Source: CAYSAQ01 sp964429235
GTDB lineage: Bacteria; Margulisbacteria; Riflemargulisbacteria; GWF2-35-9; DYQY01
NCBI GenBank assembly: GCA_964429235.1
Contig: CAYSAQ010000008.1
Coordinates: forward strand, 1 to 64,000
Direction: 5' to 3'
Length of the DNA: 64,000 bases
Both the position numbers and the translations under genes were made by a program. The notes under the pieces are model-generated. The model saw only the letters and a list, made by a program, of their open reading frames with translations. It did not search any database and was not told where the DNA came from. Positions 10,569 through 22,500 of this stretch are shown here, piece by piece; within the stretch, counting starts at the first letter, position 1; each line of letters begins with the position of its first letter.

Positions 10569-13500
10569 TTATCTAATCCCTAGCTTATTCAATGCAATTA
10601 TTAATTGCTTTTTTGCTGCTTTATCATCAATTTCTTTAAGCTCTGCTCTTAAGTCAGCTTTTGAAGCGATCATCCATTTAGCTAAAGCAAGATAGTATAA
10701 ATCCTTTAAGTCATCTGCCTTATTATCTTCCATCATTTTTCTTAAGTTCACATTAACAGCTCTGTCATTTTTTAGTATAGATTTAGAATTACTAAGACTT
10801 GCTGCAAGGTTTTGTCCATCTAGATATAAGATAGCCTGAATCATTTCATTTTTTGTAATGTCTCCAGGTTTATCGACTTTTCTCCAGCCTTTAGATTCAT
10901 ACAAATCTACTTCGCGTCCAAAGAGACCTGCACCATTTTCAAACTTATCTAATTGCTTTGTAATATCAATTTTCCCGATTGGCACTGAAATCTTTTCCTT
11001 TAACTGTTTTTTACCAGCTCTTACTGCTTTAACAACTATTTTATCGCTATTCTCTTTATTTGAATTTAAATATTCAAGCAATTGCTCCACGCTCTTTGAG
11101 CCCAATTGTCCATCAATTGCTGGACTACCTTTTCCATATACTAATGCCTGTATTGCGCGGACAATCTGGTCTACTTGCTCAGCAGACATGTTATTATAAC
11201 CCAATACTTGCACTAACCTTATGTTTCTTACAGAACTTCTGCCAGTTGAAAGGCTGCCATTATTTAATTCTGCTATTAATCTTGCTTTAACATCAGAGCT
11301 ATTAATATGTTCAGCAAAAGCCTTTTCACCTACTACTGATATTGCTCCTGACTGGGCACTTCCAGTTGTTAGCTTTTTAAGTTTTTGTGGAACAGTTACT
11401 GCTATAGTTGCTACTACTGCTTTTAACTTCTTAACATTTTTTGTTAAATCTGCCACCTCTGCCTTTGCAGATGTCTGTTCTGGCTCTGTAGCATTAATTG
11501 TCTTTTCAAAGCTCATTATATTTATATTAGCTTGGTTAAGCAACAAACTATTATTTTTTATCCGCTTATTTATAATCTTTGCTGCATCTTGTGCTTTTAC
11601 TACAACACCTTCAGCCGCACCAATTTTTGCATCCATTGGGTTAATTTCTGTTTGTTTTATAGCAAGACTTTTACCCAACTTTTCTGATGCTGCCACTAAT
11701 ACTGCAATATTTTCTGCTTGTTCTTTTGCTTTATATTGTAAGACCCCAATTGCTGTTGCTAAATCAGGCAAAGAATCCTGAGCTGTTTTAGCATTCTTTA
11801 ATTCTGTACTTTTTAAGCTTAAACTTTTTGTTAACGTTCTTACTTCTGCACTAAGTTTATTAACTTTAGTTTGATTCTCATTAAATGGTATATAATCATC
11901 AAACTTCTTCTTCTCTGCTTTAAGTTCTGATTGTTTTGCTTTTACTTGACCATCTAATCGATGAGCTTCAGCTCTATATGAATATAGCTTCTTAGCTAAA
12001 GACTCAGTTGTGGCAAATGCTTTTGTTTTTTCTTCGATTTCTTTTGTTAAAGCTACTAATTCAGACTTTTTACCTTCTATTACTTTACTTGCTACACTAG
12101 TATCTTTAATTAATTTTGCTATATTTTTTTCTAAATTAATCTTAGCAACTTTCAGTGCCTCTACAGCTTCTTGCTTAGCTCCTACTGCCAGATTAGCTTT
12201 TTCTAATTCGCTAGAATCTGTTCGGATTGTTGCCGCTAACAATGCTATTCTGTCATCAGCATTCTCTATTGCTTCAGTAGCTCTTTCTAATCTTAGAGTT
12301 AATTGCTCAAAATCCTTAGTCTTATCACTAAGCTCTTGCTCTTTAGTTTTTAATTCTTTTGTTTTTGCTTGAAGTTCTACCTTAGCATTATCTATAGCTA
12401 CATGGTCTCTTTCTGAATTATTAGCTGTAGCTGCTTCTACTTTCGCATTCTCAGCTGCATTAATTTTAGCTTTCTCAAACATCTTCACATAAGCTGATGG
12501 CACTCTACCACCACCCTTGAACATTAAGAATAATGCTCTATGGAATACATCACTCTGCGAATTTATCTTTATCTCCTGTTTATTGCCACCTTTAGTCATA
12601 AAATACATTTTCATAACACCATTTTTAGTCACATGCACTTCATAATTCTTTCTTTCTTCTTTTCTCTTACCAGTACCTCTCATGGCAATAGAGAAAACAT
12701 TTTCACCTATGGCTGCACTCCTTTTTTCATTATAGGAAAAGTCTGCATCGATACGTTGTTTTTGTAGCATTGCCATTAGGCTTGATAAATTTCTATCTAC
12801 ATAATTTATATTATATATTTCGCCCTTAAGTTTATTTAAAATAGAGTTATCTGAAATATCATCATTATCTCTACCAACACTTTTAATATTCTCAAAAGCT
12901 ATTTCTATAGAATATTGGCTAACTTCTTTGCTACGAAAAAGTCCGAAGAATCCAGTATCATCTATCGAAAGGACCATATCCTTAACATTGTCATCTAATT
13001 CTGACTTAAATACAGTCAACATCTTAAGCAACCCACGTAATGCAGATTCATTATTAACAATTCTGCTAATTAACTTTGTATTAGTAAAATCAAACTCCAA
13101 ACCATGCTTAGCTAAATGCTCTATATGTTTTATTAAATCATTTTTAAAATAAGCTAAGTTTGCATCTATTTGTTTCTGATTCCAATCCTTTGAAAATTCA
13201 AAAACTTTTGATAAATCAGTTTTATCCAATTCTGTTATAAGAGCTTTGTGCATACTTGACCTTATATTCCCTTTTTCATTCTTAACCAATTTTGATAAAT
13301 AATTATTTATCGCTGTAGTCATCGCTTCATGTTTATTTTTAGCTTTATTGATAGCTTTAACCATTGATTTAAGAGAATCCATATCTATGGATAAGGTATC
13401 TCCTTCAAACTCATTTTCATCTCTATTTAAAAACACTGCATTAATTAGCTTATATCCTGCGTAACCTTTTTCTTTACGTCTATATAGTTCTGCTACTACT

Positions 13501-16500
13501 TGCTTTAACAATTTCAGTTCTTGCATTCTCTCTTTAGGATAAAGTTTAGCTGCATCTTGTCTGTCATAGAAAATACTTATTTTACTTGCTTCAATTCCTG
13601 CAGGTGGAGTACAAATATCATTCACCCATTCTTTAAGATCTTGAAAATGGTCACTACCAACCGAAGCTGCTAGCATCTGATAATTGGTTCTGCCAAAATA
13701 ATCTACTGCTGATACTATCTCGCCAGTTGAGAATCTGCTCTGTTGCCCAGGATTCTTTTCTTTACGAATAATAAGTCCTGTTAATCCAAATCCTGCCCAA
13801 GTAACTTCGCCACCATGCATTGCACTGCCTTCTTCGTTACCAAATGTTACACCTGCAGCCATTCTGCCAAGACCAGTAAACAAACCTAATAAATCAACTT
13901 TTGCTCCAAAACTTACTTTAGACCTAGAATCATCAAGCACCTCAAGACCTATATTGTTTCCTAGAGACAACATATATTTATCTAAATCTATTAACACTTC
14001 TGCGTGTAAATGAGTATCAAACGTAGATATCTCTGCTCCCAGACGTAACTTAGTCTTTTCTGTAACTCTAAAATCTTTTTTAAGTTCAACTCCTACATTA
14101 ATAAGTGCTGATGGATGATTTAAAATATTAACTAATGAACTACCTAACTTAATCTCTGTATCAAAACCAAGGAAGTCTAAATCTTGAATACGCAATTTAA
14201 AAGTAGCCATTAACTCTTCTAATTGTTCAATTTTAAATGGTAATGTCTCATCACTCTTATTTGGATCATTAGCTAAAACAAATGCTTCAGCCAAAATATA
14301 TTGCAACGATACTTCATACGAAATCTTTGCTAACAATGTATTTGCAAGAGGATCTAGTGATTTCAAAAATCCATATTGGAATTCTGCTTTATCAGAATCA
14401 ATAAATATACTGCCCATATTCTCTATTTGGGATAATAATATATTATATTCTTCTACTTCTTTCTTGTTTACTCCATCAAAGTCCGTATCAGAAAACTTAG
14501 TTAATTTGCTTTTCATATTATTTAAAAGCAATGCATTAGCTAACTGGTATTCTTCTCTATTTCCTAATTCTGCAATAAGTTCATTGAAAAGTTTTCTATT
14601 CTTACAAACCAATTGTCCATCGACAATCATAAATGCATCTTTATATTTTTCACCATTATATTTAACTATCTCTGCACGTTTACCATCATTATTTAAGCCT
14701 AAGAGAGCTTTAAGGCTTGCTTGCTCTGCCGCTTTTAAAGTAATTTCAACTTCAGTACCAAGCACCTTGTCTTCCACCATTCTTCTTAAATTATCACGAT
14801 AGACTACAGCTGCACGAATACTAGAAAGTTGACCTTCCCCAGAATTCTGAACCGTTGCTACAACACCAGTTGTAACAGAAGCTCCTTCGCCAAGATCTTT
14901 TCTATGTTCAATGCCTGCTTGAACAAGCAATCCATCTTCTATTTTATTTTCATTAGTATTACTTCTAAGCTGAGCTTCTAAAAATAAATTAAATTCACCA
15001 ATCGCCGTATTAATTTTTTTGTCACCACGAACACCAAGAGTAGTAGCCTCAACACTATCATAAGCTCCATCTGCACCTAAGTAATCATATTTCCCTTTTG
15101 TAATATAAACCATTATTTTACTAGTCTCTGTGTCCATATACTGCAATGCTAAACTACCATGGTATTGACCTCTATCATCTATTTGGTAATAACCCATGAA
15201 TGTAAAATTTTCAGACAACTCTTTATTAATATACAGACTTAATTCATCTGTCACTTCTGGCTTATTTTGCATAAGGAATTTGCCCTCATATCCACCAACT
15301 ATAGATCCTGGTTGTTCATTCTTTAAATAATGATTATAGTTTAATCCAGCTTGAGTGCCTTCTCCTTGAAAATCTGCACCTAAACTAAATTTTCGAACAT
15401 CCATCAATGTGCCTGTTTTATCTTCTTCAGAAGGATTTATATCTACAATACCTTTTTTTCTCATGATAGATTTGTTTTCACTATATCCAGCTCTTAGGCT
15501 GAAAGTATCATTAACAGGAAGTCCTAGACTCAGCTGCTGATTATCTAATAAATAATTAGCGTCAGGATCAAAAGTCTTCAATCCTAAATCTTTTGGCGTT
15601 AACACATCTTCGTCGTAAGTATAAGTATAAGGCACTTCAACCTCTATATATGTGTCTCCATTAGGCGTCTCGCCCTCTATTGGCTGTCTTATTATTGTTA
15701 CACCTGTGCCTGTTCTTGTAACAGTTTCTTGTTGTGCATTAATCCCATCTACTAAGGTATTATTATTATTTGCATGTGCTATCATAGGATCTTGTGCTGT
15801 TTTGAAATTAACAGATTTTGTAGCTGAATTCAGGTCAAGACTCATCTTGCCTAAGAACCATCTTCCCTCAACTGATCTATCGTCTATTGTTGCCACAGGG
15901 ATAGTACCTGCTACGTCTCCAACACTTGCCTGGCTATCATCTATCCATCTAACACCAAACGGTGTAGTCATGAATCCATATTCTTTATCTGCAAGTTTTT
16001 CTGGATATGTTCTTTCTGCCTCAATATATGACCAACCTTTATATCCGGCTAATGTAGCCTTTATTCTAATAAATGAATTTTCAGTTTTTGCTTTTGTAAG
16101 ACCTTCTAACACTTGTAATGCAGCACTTCTATCTGTTGCAGACAATAATGTTGCTGCTTGATCCCAAGACATTGGAACAACTTCTTTTTCTGTTAAGTTT
16201 GCAACCCCATAATCACCTTTAGCATGATCAACCATTCTAATATAAATACCATTAAGTGCTTCTGCATAATCTGCTTGGTCAACGAATGGCATTGCTTTAT
16301 ATGCTGATTTAATAGCATTCTTTATTTCTCCATAATCAACTGATTTATTTAAAGCCATTTCATTGTATACAAGCATCATTTGTTCACGGAATTCAAATGC
16401 CTTCTTTTTATTTGAAGGAATACTTGAAGTATCAACTTTCCAATCAATCTTTTTATTAGTTGCTGTAGCAAGAGCCATTCTCAATAATTGCACCTCTGCT

Positions 16501-19500
16501 TGTGATTCTGCATCTTTCAATTTGGATGAATATTCACTAATCAATCCAGAAATCTCACTAACTTCCGCTGCTGTTCTTTCACTAGGTTTCTTAAACATTA
16601 ACACTTCTATTTTAAGCTCAACCTGCATCTTAAGCAGTTCTTTTTGCTCATTATCATTTTTAAATTTATTTAAAGCAACAGCTGTCAAAGTTAAAGCTTC
16701 TTCAAACATCTGTACTTGTCTTAATGCATTTATTTGTTCAGAAAATTCTGAAGGTTTTTCACTATTCAATATAGTTTTTTGAGCTTTTAAAACTTCAGAT
16801 AGTCTTTTTGCTGCATTTGTTGGAAAATTTGCCTTAAAATCTTCAAGGGCAATTACCTTACTCTTTATGCCAATTTCATCTTTATTTACTTCCGTAGCTA
16901 ATTGATAAATGAACAGAGTGCCTTTTGGCATTTTTTTATTACTACCAATCAATGCATCAAATTCTTCTGTATCTTGATTTGTTCTCTGAAGAAAATTTCT
17001 ATATATCTCAACAAGTTGAGTCTTTTGGTGATCTTCTAATTTTTCATTTTGAAATGCATCTTTTATTTGCTGATTTAAAGCTGCAGTCTCTTTTACTAAT
17101 TCCGTAGTCTTAGTGATCGTCTTATTGAAATATTTAATTTCCTGCTCTAAAGAAATAACTAATATCTTATTATCAACATCGGGTAAATCAATTTTATTAA
17201 AATATGATTGTGTTACCTTTGCTGCTTCAATAGATTCCTTATTACCATTTGATTCATATAATTTTGAAAATGCTTGTAATAAGCTTAATTTTTGATTTAC
17301 AACTTTACCTGCATCTGCAAATTTAAGCAAAAACTCAGTGCCTCTAAGAATAGTAGCATATTCTTCCTTAGCGAATTCTAGATCTAGAGTCATACTCAAC
17401 TTAAGATTATTTAATACTTTATCTTCTCCAATTAATGTGGAAGGAAGTAATTTGTCAATATTAATAGCATCCAACTTAAGTTCATTTCCAACTTTATTTG
17501 ATTTTAAATACGTTGCAAAATATACACTTACTATTCTGACATATTCTTTCTTAACAAGTGGCTTCATATTAGTTAAATCATAACCAGCTAATAAATCGCT
17601 AAAGATTTTACTAGCTTCTAGATAATTCTTATTTTGAAAATAACCAATACCTGTTAATAATATTATGTTATTTTGTGCAATCTTTTGGTCAGAAGTTCGT
17701 TTATCTTGCTCAGGCAATAGCTTTACTGCTTCACCTAATATTCCCAAAGCTTTGCTTGCATTACTTTCATCATCGCTACTCTTCTTTTTTCTGTTCAGAT
17801 AATTAACTGCATGTAAAACAGAAATATCAATTAATTTAGACTGATTTTTACCAGCCATTTCTTTTAAACCTTCTATAAAGTCATTTGACACAGAAGCTCC
17901 TAGCCCATTTGCTATCTGTAATTTCGCGATTTCTAATGAAAAAACCTGGTCATTTTTCAAGTCTCCAGTAATTGTAAGCATAAGCGCACTGGCAGTTGCG
18001 AAATTTCCACGTTTCAACAATAAATTCATTTTAGATAGTTTGAAATCAACTTCTGTTTGATACTTCTTAGGCACATTGTTTAGTGATGTATACGCTGATT
18101 TTATGTTATCATCATCTTCTTTATCTGCAACATTACCTAAATGAAAATTAGCAACAAAAACATTTGCGCTGAAAACTAACTCATCATTACCTTTCGCATA
18201 CTCCGTAAGCTTAGATAAATCTGCAGCTACTAATGTTTTATTTAATAATTTGTACTCTAATTGGTTTTGTTTTAGGTAATACTTTATCTTTTGACTTTTA
18301 ATCCCATCAAAATAACTGTCAGCTAAAGTTCCGACAATCCCTTTTAATGAGGCAACATCAGCAGTAGTATCTTCACCTATAGAATTTTTAGCTTCTATAC
18401 CAAGTAAAATAAACTGTGATTTAGCAAGCTTAAACCTCGGAGCTTGTTTATTATTCACCTGTGTTAATAAATTATTCGCTTGAACCAAATCTCTTGACTT
18501 CTCAGCAACATAAAACTCTGACAATGCTAGTCTAACTCCATCTAAAATTGGAGTATTTTTCTTCAACCTAGGGTCTGATAAAAACTTCATAATAACTTTT
18601 GCATTCTTTTCATTCTTATCTATGCCAAACAAGGCTAGTTGAGTATAAACTTTGAACACTAAATTATCATTTTTACTCTTTTCATCAGGTAGTGCGTTAT
18701 ATGTTCTGATATTAGGAGCAACCAGCTTTCTGATATCAGTCTTATATCTTAAAGCAGTTGCAGCATCAGTTTTATCCGAAGATAATGTATCTAATTTTGC
18801 ACTATAATAGGACATTTTAGCTAAGTTAGCCCTTAGTTTAATAACACTTTTTCTTGGTTCCATAACAGCATAGATAGCATTTGTTTCACCAATAGTCTTC
18901 TTGTCAATATTCGTATCCTTGATTTCAGCTAATACTGCTCCATTAGCATCAATTTTTTTCAATAAGGAATCTATGTCTTTTAAAATAATCGTTGCTTTCC
19001 CAAACTCGCTATTATTAATATAATGCTCTGCAAGAAACAGCTTATAATCTGCTCTTTGATCTGGATGTCTCAATAAGAAATCACCATCTGATAACTTCAA
19101 ATCAATATATTCTGACATAATCTTATCTTTATTATTTATAAGAAAATCTGTATATTTACTTTTTATTGAAGCATTTTCACTACTCATATTCTCGATATCT
19201 ACCATTAACAACATAAGGGTTATCATCTGATCTATCGTCTTAGGCTCAAATTTACTAGTTAGCAATTTAAAAAGCTGTTCAGGATTCTGGTCTTTAGATA
19301 TCTTCTCTTTAAAAAACCCAGTAATTGCAGCATCAAGCTTCGTATATATGGCCTGTCTTGAGCTATCATCATATCGGCCATTTTCCCAATAATAAGATTG
19401 GATATCTCCCGTGGTTCCCTTATAATTCAACAACCCCATCTCAGTAGTTAAATCTTTTTTTACTGAGATTCTTCCTTTTTTATATTGATCATATATGCCA

Positions 19501-19595
19501 CCAAACTTAAATCTAGTTCCCTCAATGGCAGTCTTCTCTGGTTTTCTAATAAACCCTTTTATAGGGGTTGTTGTTGAATTTACTGATGGGCTCAT
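10569..19595 (-). CDS. Giant 3008-aa protein: TPR-like solenoid, beta-barrel-like segments, coiled coil, PG-binding-like tail
   Basis: Not assignable to a named family by eye. Residues ~100-1150 are helical pairs typical of TPR-like solenoids (for example YFQNKNYLEASKIFSDLLAG). Residues ~1300-1605 and ~1805-1955 alternate polar and hydrophobic residues with many Gly and aromatics (FSLRAGYSEN, FTFMGYYQIDDRGQYHGSLA, AAGVTFGNEEGS), as in outer-membrane barrels. Residues ~2390-2720 form a long coiled coil. Residues ~2788-2845 (VRAIQALVYGKG then AIDGQLGSKSVEQLLEYL) resemble a PG_binding_1 repeat. Solenoid plus barrel recalls BcsC/PgaA-type export proteins. No signal peptide is seen. The start overlaps the upstream stop (ATGA), with AGGAG six bases before. 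Gene reality is certain; function is inference. Confidence 0.75.
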   Translation of the reverse strand: MSPSVNSTTTPIKGFIRKPEKTAIEGTRFKFGGIYDQYKKGRISVKKDLTTEMGLLNYKGTTGDIQSYYWENGRYDDSSRQAIYTKLDAAITGFFKEKISKDQNPEQLFKLLTSKFEPKTIDQMITLMLLMVDIENMSSENASIKSKYTDFLINNKDKIMSEYIDLKLSDGDFLLRHPDQRADYKLFLAEHYINNSEFGKATIILKDIDSLLKKIDANGAVLAEIKDTNIDKKTIGETNAIYAVMEPRKSVIKLRANLAKMSYYSAKLDTLSSDKTDAATALRYKTDIRKLVAPNIRTYNALPDEKSKNDNLVFKVYTQLALFGIDKNEKNAKVIMKFLSDPRLKKNTPILDGVRLALSEFYVAEKSRDLVQANNLLTQVNNKQAPRFKLAKSQFILLGIEAKNSIGEDTTADVASLKGIVGTLADSYFDGIKSQKIKYYLKQNQLEYKLLNKTLVAADLSKLTEYAKGNDELVFSANVFVANFHLGNVADKEDDDNIKSAYTSLNNVPKKYQTEVDFKLSKMNLLLKRGNFATASALMLTITGDLKNDQVFSLEIAKLQIANGLGASVSNDFIEGLKEMAGKNQSKLIDISVLHAVNYLNRKKKSSDDESNASKALGILGEAVKLLPEQDKRTSDQKIAQNNIILLTGIGYFQNKNYLEASKIFSDLLAGYDLTNMKPLVKKEYVRIVSVYFATYLKSNKVGNELKLDAINIDKLLPSTLIGEDKVLNNLKLSMTLDLEFAKEEYATILRGTEFLLKFADAGKVVNQKLSLLQAFSKLYESNGNKESIEAAKVTQSYFNKIDLPDVDNKILVISLEQEIKYFNKTITKTTELVKETAALNQQIKDAFQNEKLEDHQKTQLVEIYRNFLQRTNQDTEEFDALIGSNKKMPKGTLFIYQLATEVNKDEIGIKSKVIALEDFKANFPTNAAKRLSEVLKAQKTILNSEKPSEFSEQINALRQVQMFEEALTLTAVALNKFKNDNEQKELLKMQVELKIEVLMFKKPSERTAAEVSEISGLISEYSSKLKDAESQAEVQLLRMALATATNKKIDWKVDTSSIPSNKKKAFEFREQMMLVYNEMALNKSVDYGEIKNAIKSAYKAMPFVDQADYAEALNGIYIRMVDHAKGDYGVANLTEKEVVPMSWDQAATLLSATDRSAALQVLEGLTKAKTENSFIRIKATLAGYKGWSYIEAERTYPEKLADKEYGFMTTPFGVRWIDDSQASVGDVAGTIPVATIDDRSVEGRWFLGKMSLDLNSATKSVNFKTAQDPMIAHANNNNTLVDGINAQQETVTRTGTGVTIIRQPIEGETPNGDTYIEVEVPYTYTYDEDVLTPKDLGLKTFDPDANYLLDNQQLSLGLPVNDTFSLRAGYSENKSIMRKKGIVDINPSEEDKTGTLMDVRKFSLGADFQGEGTQAGLNYNHYLKNEQPGSIVGGYEGKFLMQNKPEVTDELSLYINKELSENFTFMGYYQIDDRGQYHGSLALQYMDTETSKIMVYITKGKYDYLGADGAYDSVEATTLGVRGDKKINTAIGEFNLFLEAQLRSNTNENKIEDGLLVQAGIEHRKDLGEGASVTTGVVATVQNSGEGQLSSIRAAVVYRDNLRRMVEDKVLGTEVEITLKAAEQASLKALLGLNNDGKRAEIVKYNGEKYKDAFMIVDGQLVCKNRKLFNELIAELGNREEYQLANALLLNNMKSKLTKFSDTDFDGVNKKEVEEYNILLSQIENMGSIFIDSDKAEFQYGFLKSLDPLANTLLAKISYEVSLQYILAEAFVLANDPNKSDETLPFKIEQLEELMATFKLRIQDLDFLGFDTEIKLGSSLVNILNHPSALINVGVELKKDFRVTEKTKLRLGAEISTFDTHLHAEVLIDLDKYMLSLGNNIGLEVLDDSRSKVSFGAKVDLLGLFTGLGRMAAGVTFGNEEGSAMHGGEVTWAGFGLTGLIIRKEKNPGQQSRFSTGEIVSAVDYFGRTNYQMLAASVGSDHFQDLKEWVNDICTPPAGIEASKISIFYDRQDAAKLYPKERMQELKLLKQVVAELYRRKEKGYAGYKLINAVFLNRDENEFEGDTLSIDMDSLKSMVKAINKAKNKHEAMTTAINNYLSKLVKNEKGNIRSSMHKALITELDKTDLSKVFEFSKDWNQKQIDANLAYFKNDLIKHIEHLAKHGLEFDFTNTKLISRIVNNESALRGLLKMLTVFKSELDDNVKDMVLSIDDTGFFGLFRSKEVSQYSIEIAFENIKSVGRDNDDISDNSILNKLKGEIYNINYVDRNLSSLMAMLQKQRIDADFSYNEKRSAAIGENVFSIAMRGTGKRKEERKNYEVHVTKNGVMKMYFMTKGGNKQEIKINSQSDVFHRALFLMFKGGGRVPSAYVKMFEKAKINAAENAKVEAATANNSERDHVAIDNAKVELQAKTKELKTKEQELSDKTKDFEQLTLRLERATEAIENADDRIALLAATIRTDSSELEKANLAVGAKQEAVEALKVAKINLEKNIAKLIKDTSVASKVIEGKKSELVALTKEIEEKTKAFATTESLAKKLYSYRAEAHRLDGQVKAKQSELKAEKKKFDDYIPFNENQTKVNKLSAEVRTLTKSLSLKSTELKNAKTAQDSLPDLATAIGVLQYKAKEQAENIAVLVAASEKLGKSLAIKQTEINPMDAKIGAAEGVVVKAQDAAKIINKRIKNNSLLLNQANINIMSFEKTINATEPEQTSAKAEVADLTKNVKKLKAVVATIAVTVPQKLKKLTTGSAQSGAISVVGEKAFAEHINSSDVKARLIAELNNGSLSTGRSSVRNIRLVQVLGYNNMSAEQVDQIVRAIQALVYGKGSPAIDGQLGSKSVEQLLEYLNSNKENSDKIVVKAVRAGKKQLKEKISVPIGKIDITKQLDKFENGAGLFGREVDLYESKGWRKVDKPGDITKNEMIQAILYLDGQNLAASLSNSKSILKNDRAVNVNLRKMMEDNKADDLKDLYYLALAKWMIASKADLRAELKEIDDKAAKKQLIIALNKLGIR

Positions 19596-22500
19596 TTCTC
19601 ACTCCTAGTTATTATTGGTTTTCTTCCGAACTCTCCATTTACTACCAATCTATTATATTCATCTATAAGCTTAATACTCTGCTCAGTTAATACTTGTTTC
19701 TGTTGCTCATCATTCTCTCTCAATATATCTAATCGCTTTTGCAATAAAACTGTTTCTATTTGAGCTACTTTATAGTAATTTTCTCTATCTTTATATTCAT
19801 TATGCTCAAACATAAATGGCATAAAGCAGACCCTATCATCTGAAAGCTTATTTACTGTTTCCTTCTTAAAGTTATCGTAATCTAAGACATTTTGTCCCAC
19901 CTGAACATTTAGCCTGCTTTTGCCTTTTCCCACATGTGGCATATATATATATGCTGACAATGGCGTAATTGTTTTGCCTATCTCAGTTAATCTCTTATTA
20001 ATTGATTGCATATCCAGAGCATTACCAGAAATATATGGAGTAAAAGATGATACTTCAGACAACTTAGCCATTACAGCATCCATATATAAAGCTACTAACA
20101 ACTCATCATCAATATCCTGAATAAGCTTTGAGTTCATTAATGAATTAACCTGAAGAATAATTCCATTATTATGTGCTAATTCATAAATTACATTATTAGG
20201 GTTACTAATATCAGCTCCTGATTGAATTTTCGAATTGGAATCCTTAAAATAATCACTCTTTAACAACTTAACATACAAATCTCGTGATACAACAGGCAAC
20301 ACATCTGGTCTTAACACAAATGCAAGCATATCATTCTTAACTCCATCATTAGCCAATAAAGATCTTATTTGTACATGCGTTAAACCTTTTAATGATTTCA
20401 AGAATTGAGCTTCTCTAAAGTCAGCAAGCTGCTCATCATTAGGCTTACTTATAAGCACCTCTGAAATATCTACTGCAGATGGAATTTCAGAAATACTGTC
20501 ATACTCCAATTCAAGCTTCTTGCTAAAGAACTTTACATATAATAAAAGCTTGTAGGCATCAAACCCAAACATTTGAAGAGCTCTGTCTGCATCAGAAAAC
20601 AATCCACTGTCATTAATCTTGCTAATGATAGATTCCACAATTGGCTTCAATTCTTTCAGACTCTCTCCACTCTCTTCTATAGCTCCAAAATATTTAATAA
20701 CCGTATCTATTGAAGTCTTACAAGCAACCATCTGTTTATTAAAATCATACTCCAAGCTTCCAGTAGTTGCAGATATATTTGTTGGAAGCGGAATACTGCT
20801 AATATAGTTCAAGTATCTTGTATTTGATGAATCATAAAGACCAATATCCTCTGATACAAATACATAAGGTGATGGTGCATCTGGCAAGCTATTTACTACA
20901 TCTGCATTCTTGCCATTCTGTGGTAAAGAATACGACAATGCTGGTAAAAAATCATCCAAACTCTTCACCAAATCTCTACCTGCCACTGACAATAATCTGA
21001 AATCATGTGCGCCTTCCTGACTATCTAATATTATTCTATTTTTTATTGAAAATATCTTTGACACAATATCTTGATCTAATACATAGCTATTTATAGGATG
21101 AAAACTCATTTTAGAAAAAGCACTAAATGATTCTCTAGATGTTTTACCAATAGGTGTTACTATAAAGACGTTACCAAAAACTTCTCTTGCGACATCTTGA
21201 AGCCCCATCTCTAATAATAAATTCATCATATTAATTCTAGAACTAATGTTTGCGTGATCATTTAAGCTATGACCACTATTAAACAAAGCTACTCTAAGCT
21301 TATACAAAGGTCCGTTTTCAGTTCCTGCATTAGCAATATCGATGAAATCATTTACAAATTTTATAGCACTAGCTTCATCCATCTTACTAACGATATCTTT
21401 TATTTTGTTCCAAAAGATGCTGTTTGCATTTGTTATCTGAGATGTATCTAATTTGATATCCTTATCATTTAGATAATTTAGGTGTACGTCATTCTCGTCA
21501 AAGAATTTGTGTGGTTGGAATTCATGTGAAAAGATATTTTTCAACAAGCTATTATTTTCCATTATCAAAGGAAGCTTTTGCTTTAATTCAGCAGCTTCAT
21601 TATGACTCTTACCAAAGTAGAACTGTTCAAAGTAATTCATGTCAGAATTATTATTCAAAACAAACTTAGAATCTAATACATCCTTATTACTATACCCAAT
21701 ACTCCTAATCTTACTTATTAGGCCTCTTAATTCGTTAATATGTAATTTATTTTTATCTTTACCATTCAGGTCATCCTGAGATTCCAACTTACTTACTAAA
21801 CCATATAATAACTTTTGCATATATCCTCTCAACCAAACATCTTTATGCTGGTCAGATACGCTATCAGAAATAAGGTGTTGCATAGTCTCTTCAATCTTAT
21901 AAAGAATATCATCTGAATAAGCATCTGGATTAGCCATTAAGAAACCATACATAGAATCTAAAATTTGCTGATAGAACCTAGAACGAATATTCTTCTCATG
22001 TCTAAATGCGATAGTCTTATCAACACTATTATCTGCTAATAATTTAGCAATATCGTCAAAACAAGCCTGCACAACTTTAGATAAACCCTCAGGGCTCTTA
22101 TCAGAACTAATAGAAAATTCCTCAAAACGAAGAGCTATCCTTAACTGTTTCACATCTATGCCCATCTTCTTAATGTAATAAAAAGAATCTTCTGTGAGGT
22201 TATTGTATTTATAATTTTCTAATTCATTAATCTGAGTCTTCAATGAAGCTAAAACTTCTTTTGTTTCACTATTATTACCAAAAGTACTTCTTAATAGATA
22301 CAGCTTAGCAAAAAGAAGCTTTGCTTTTGTTAATTTAACATCAAAACTATATTGACGCTCATTAACTCTAGACAGGGACTTATCGTCAAAGAGTTCATAG
22401 ACCTCTCTACCGGCTGTTTTAGCTGCATCTAAAGTCTCTTTACGGAAAAGACCAGATACTAAATCTTTTAATGAAGAAAAAGCACCTCGATATTCTTTCT

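Noticed and set aside
11221..11781. 186-aa + strand open frame antisense to the 3008-aa gene
   Set aside because: It runs opposite a coiled-coil region with compositional bias, has no ribosome site or promoter and no family resemblance; it is a shadow frame.
15652..16161. 169-aa + strand open frame antisense to the 3008-aa gene
   Set aside because: Composition (Ser, Val, Leu) reflects the complementary strand of a real gene; no start signals.
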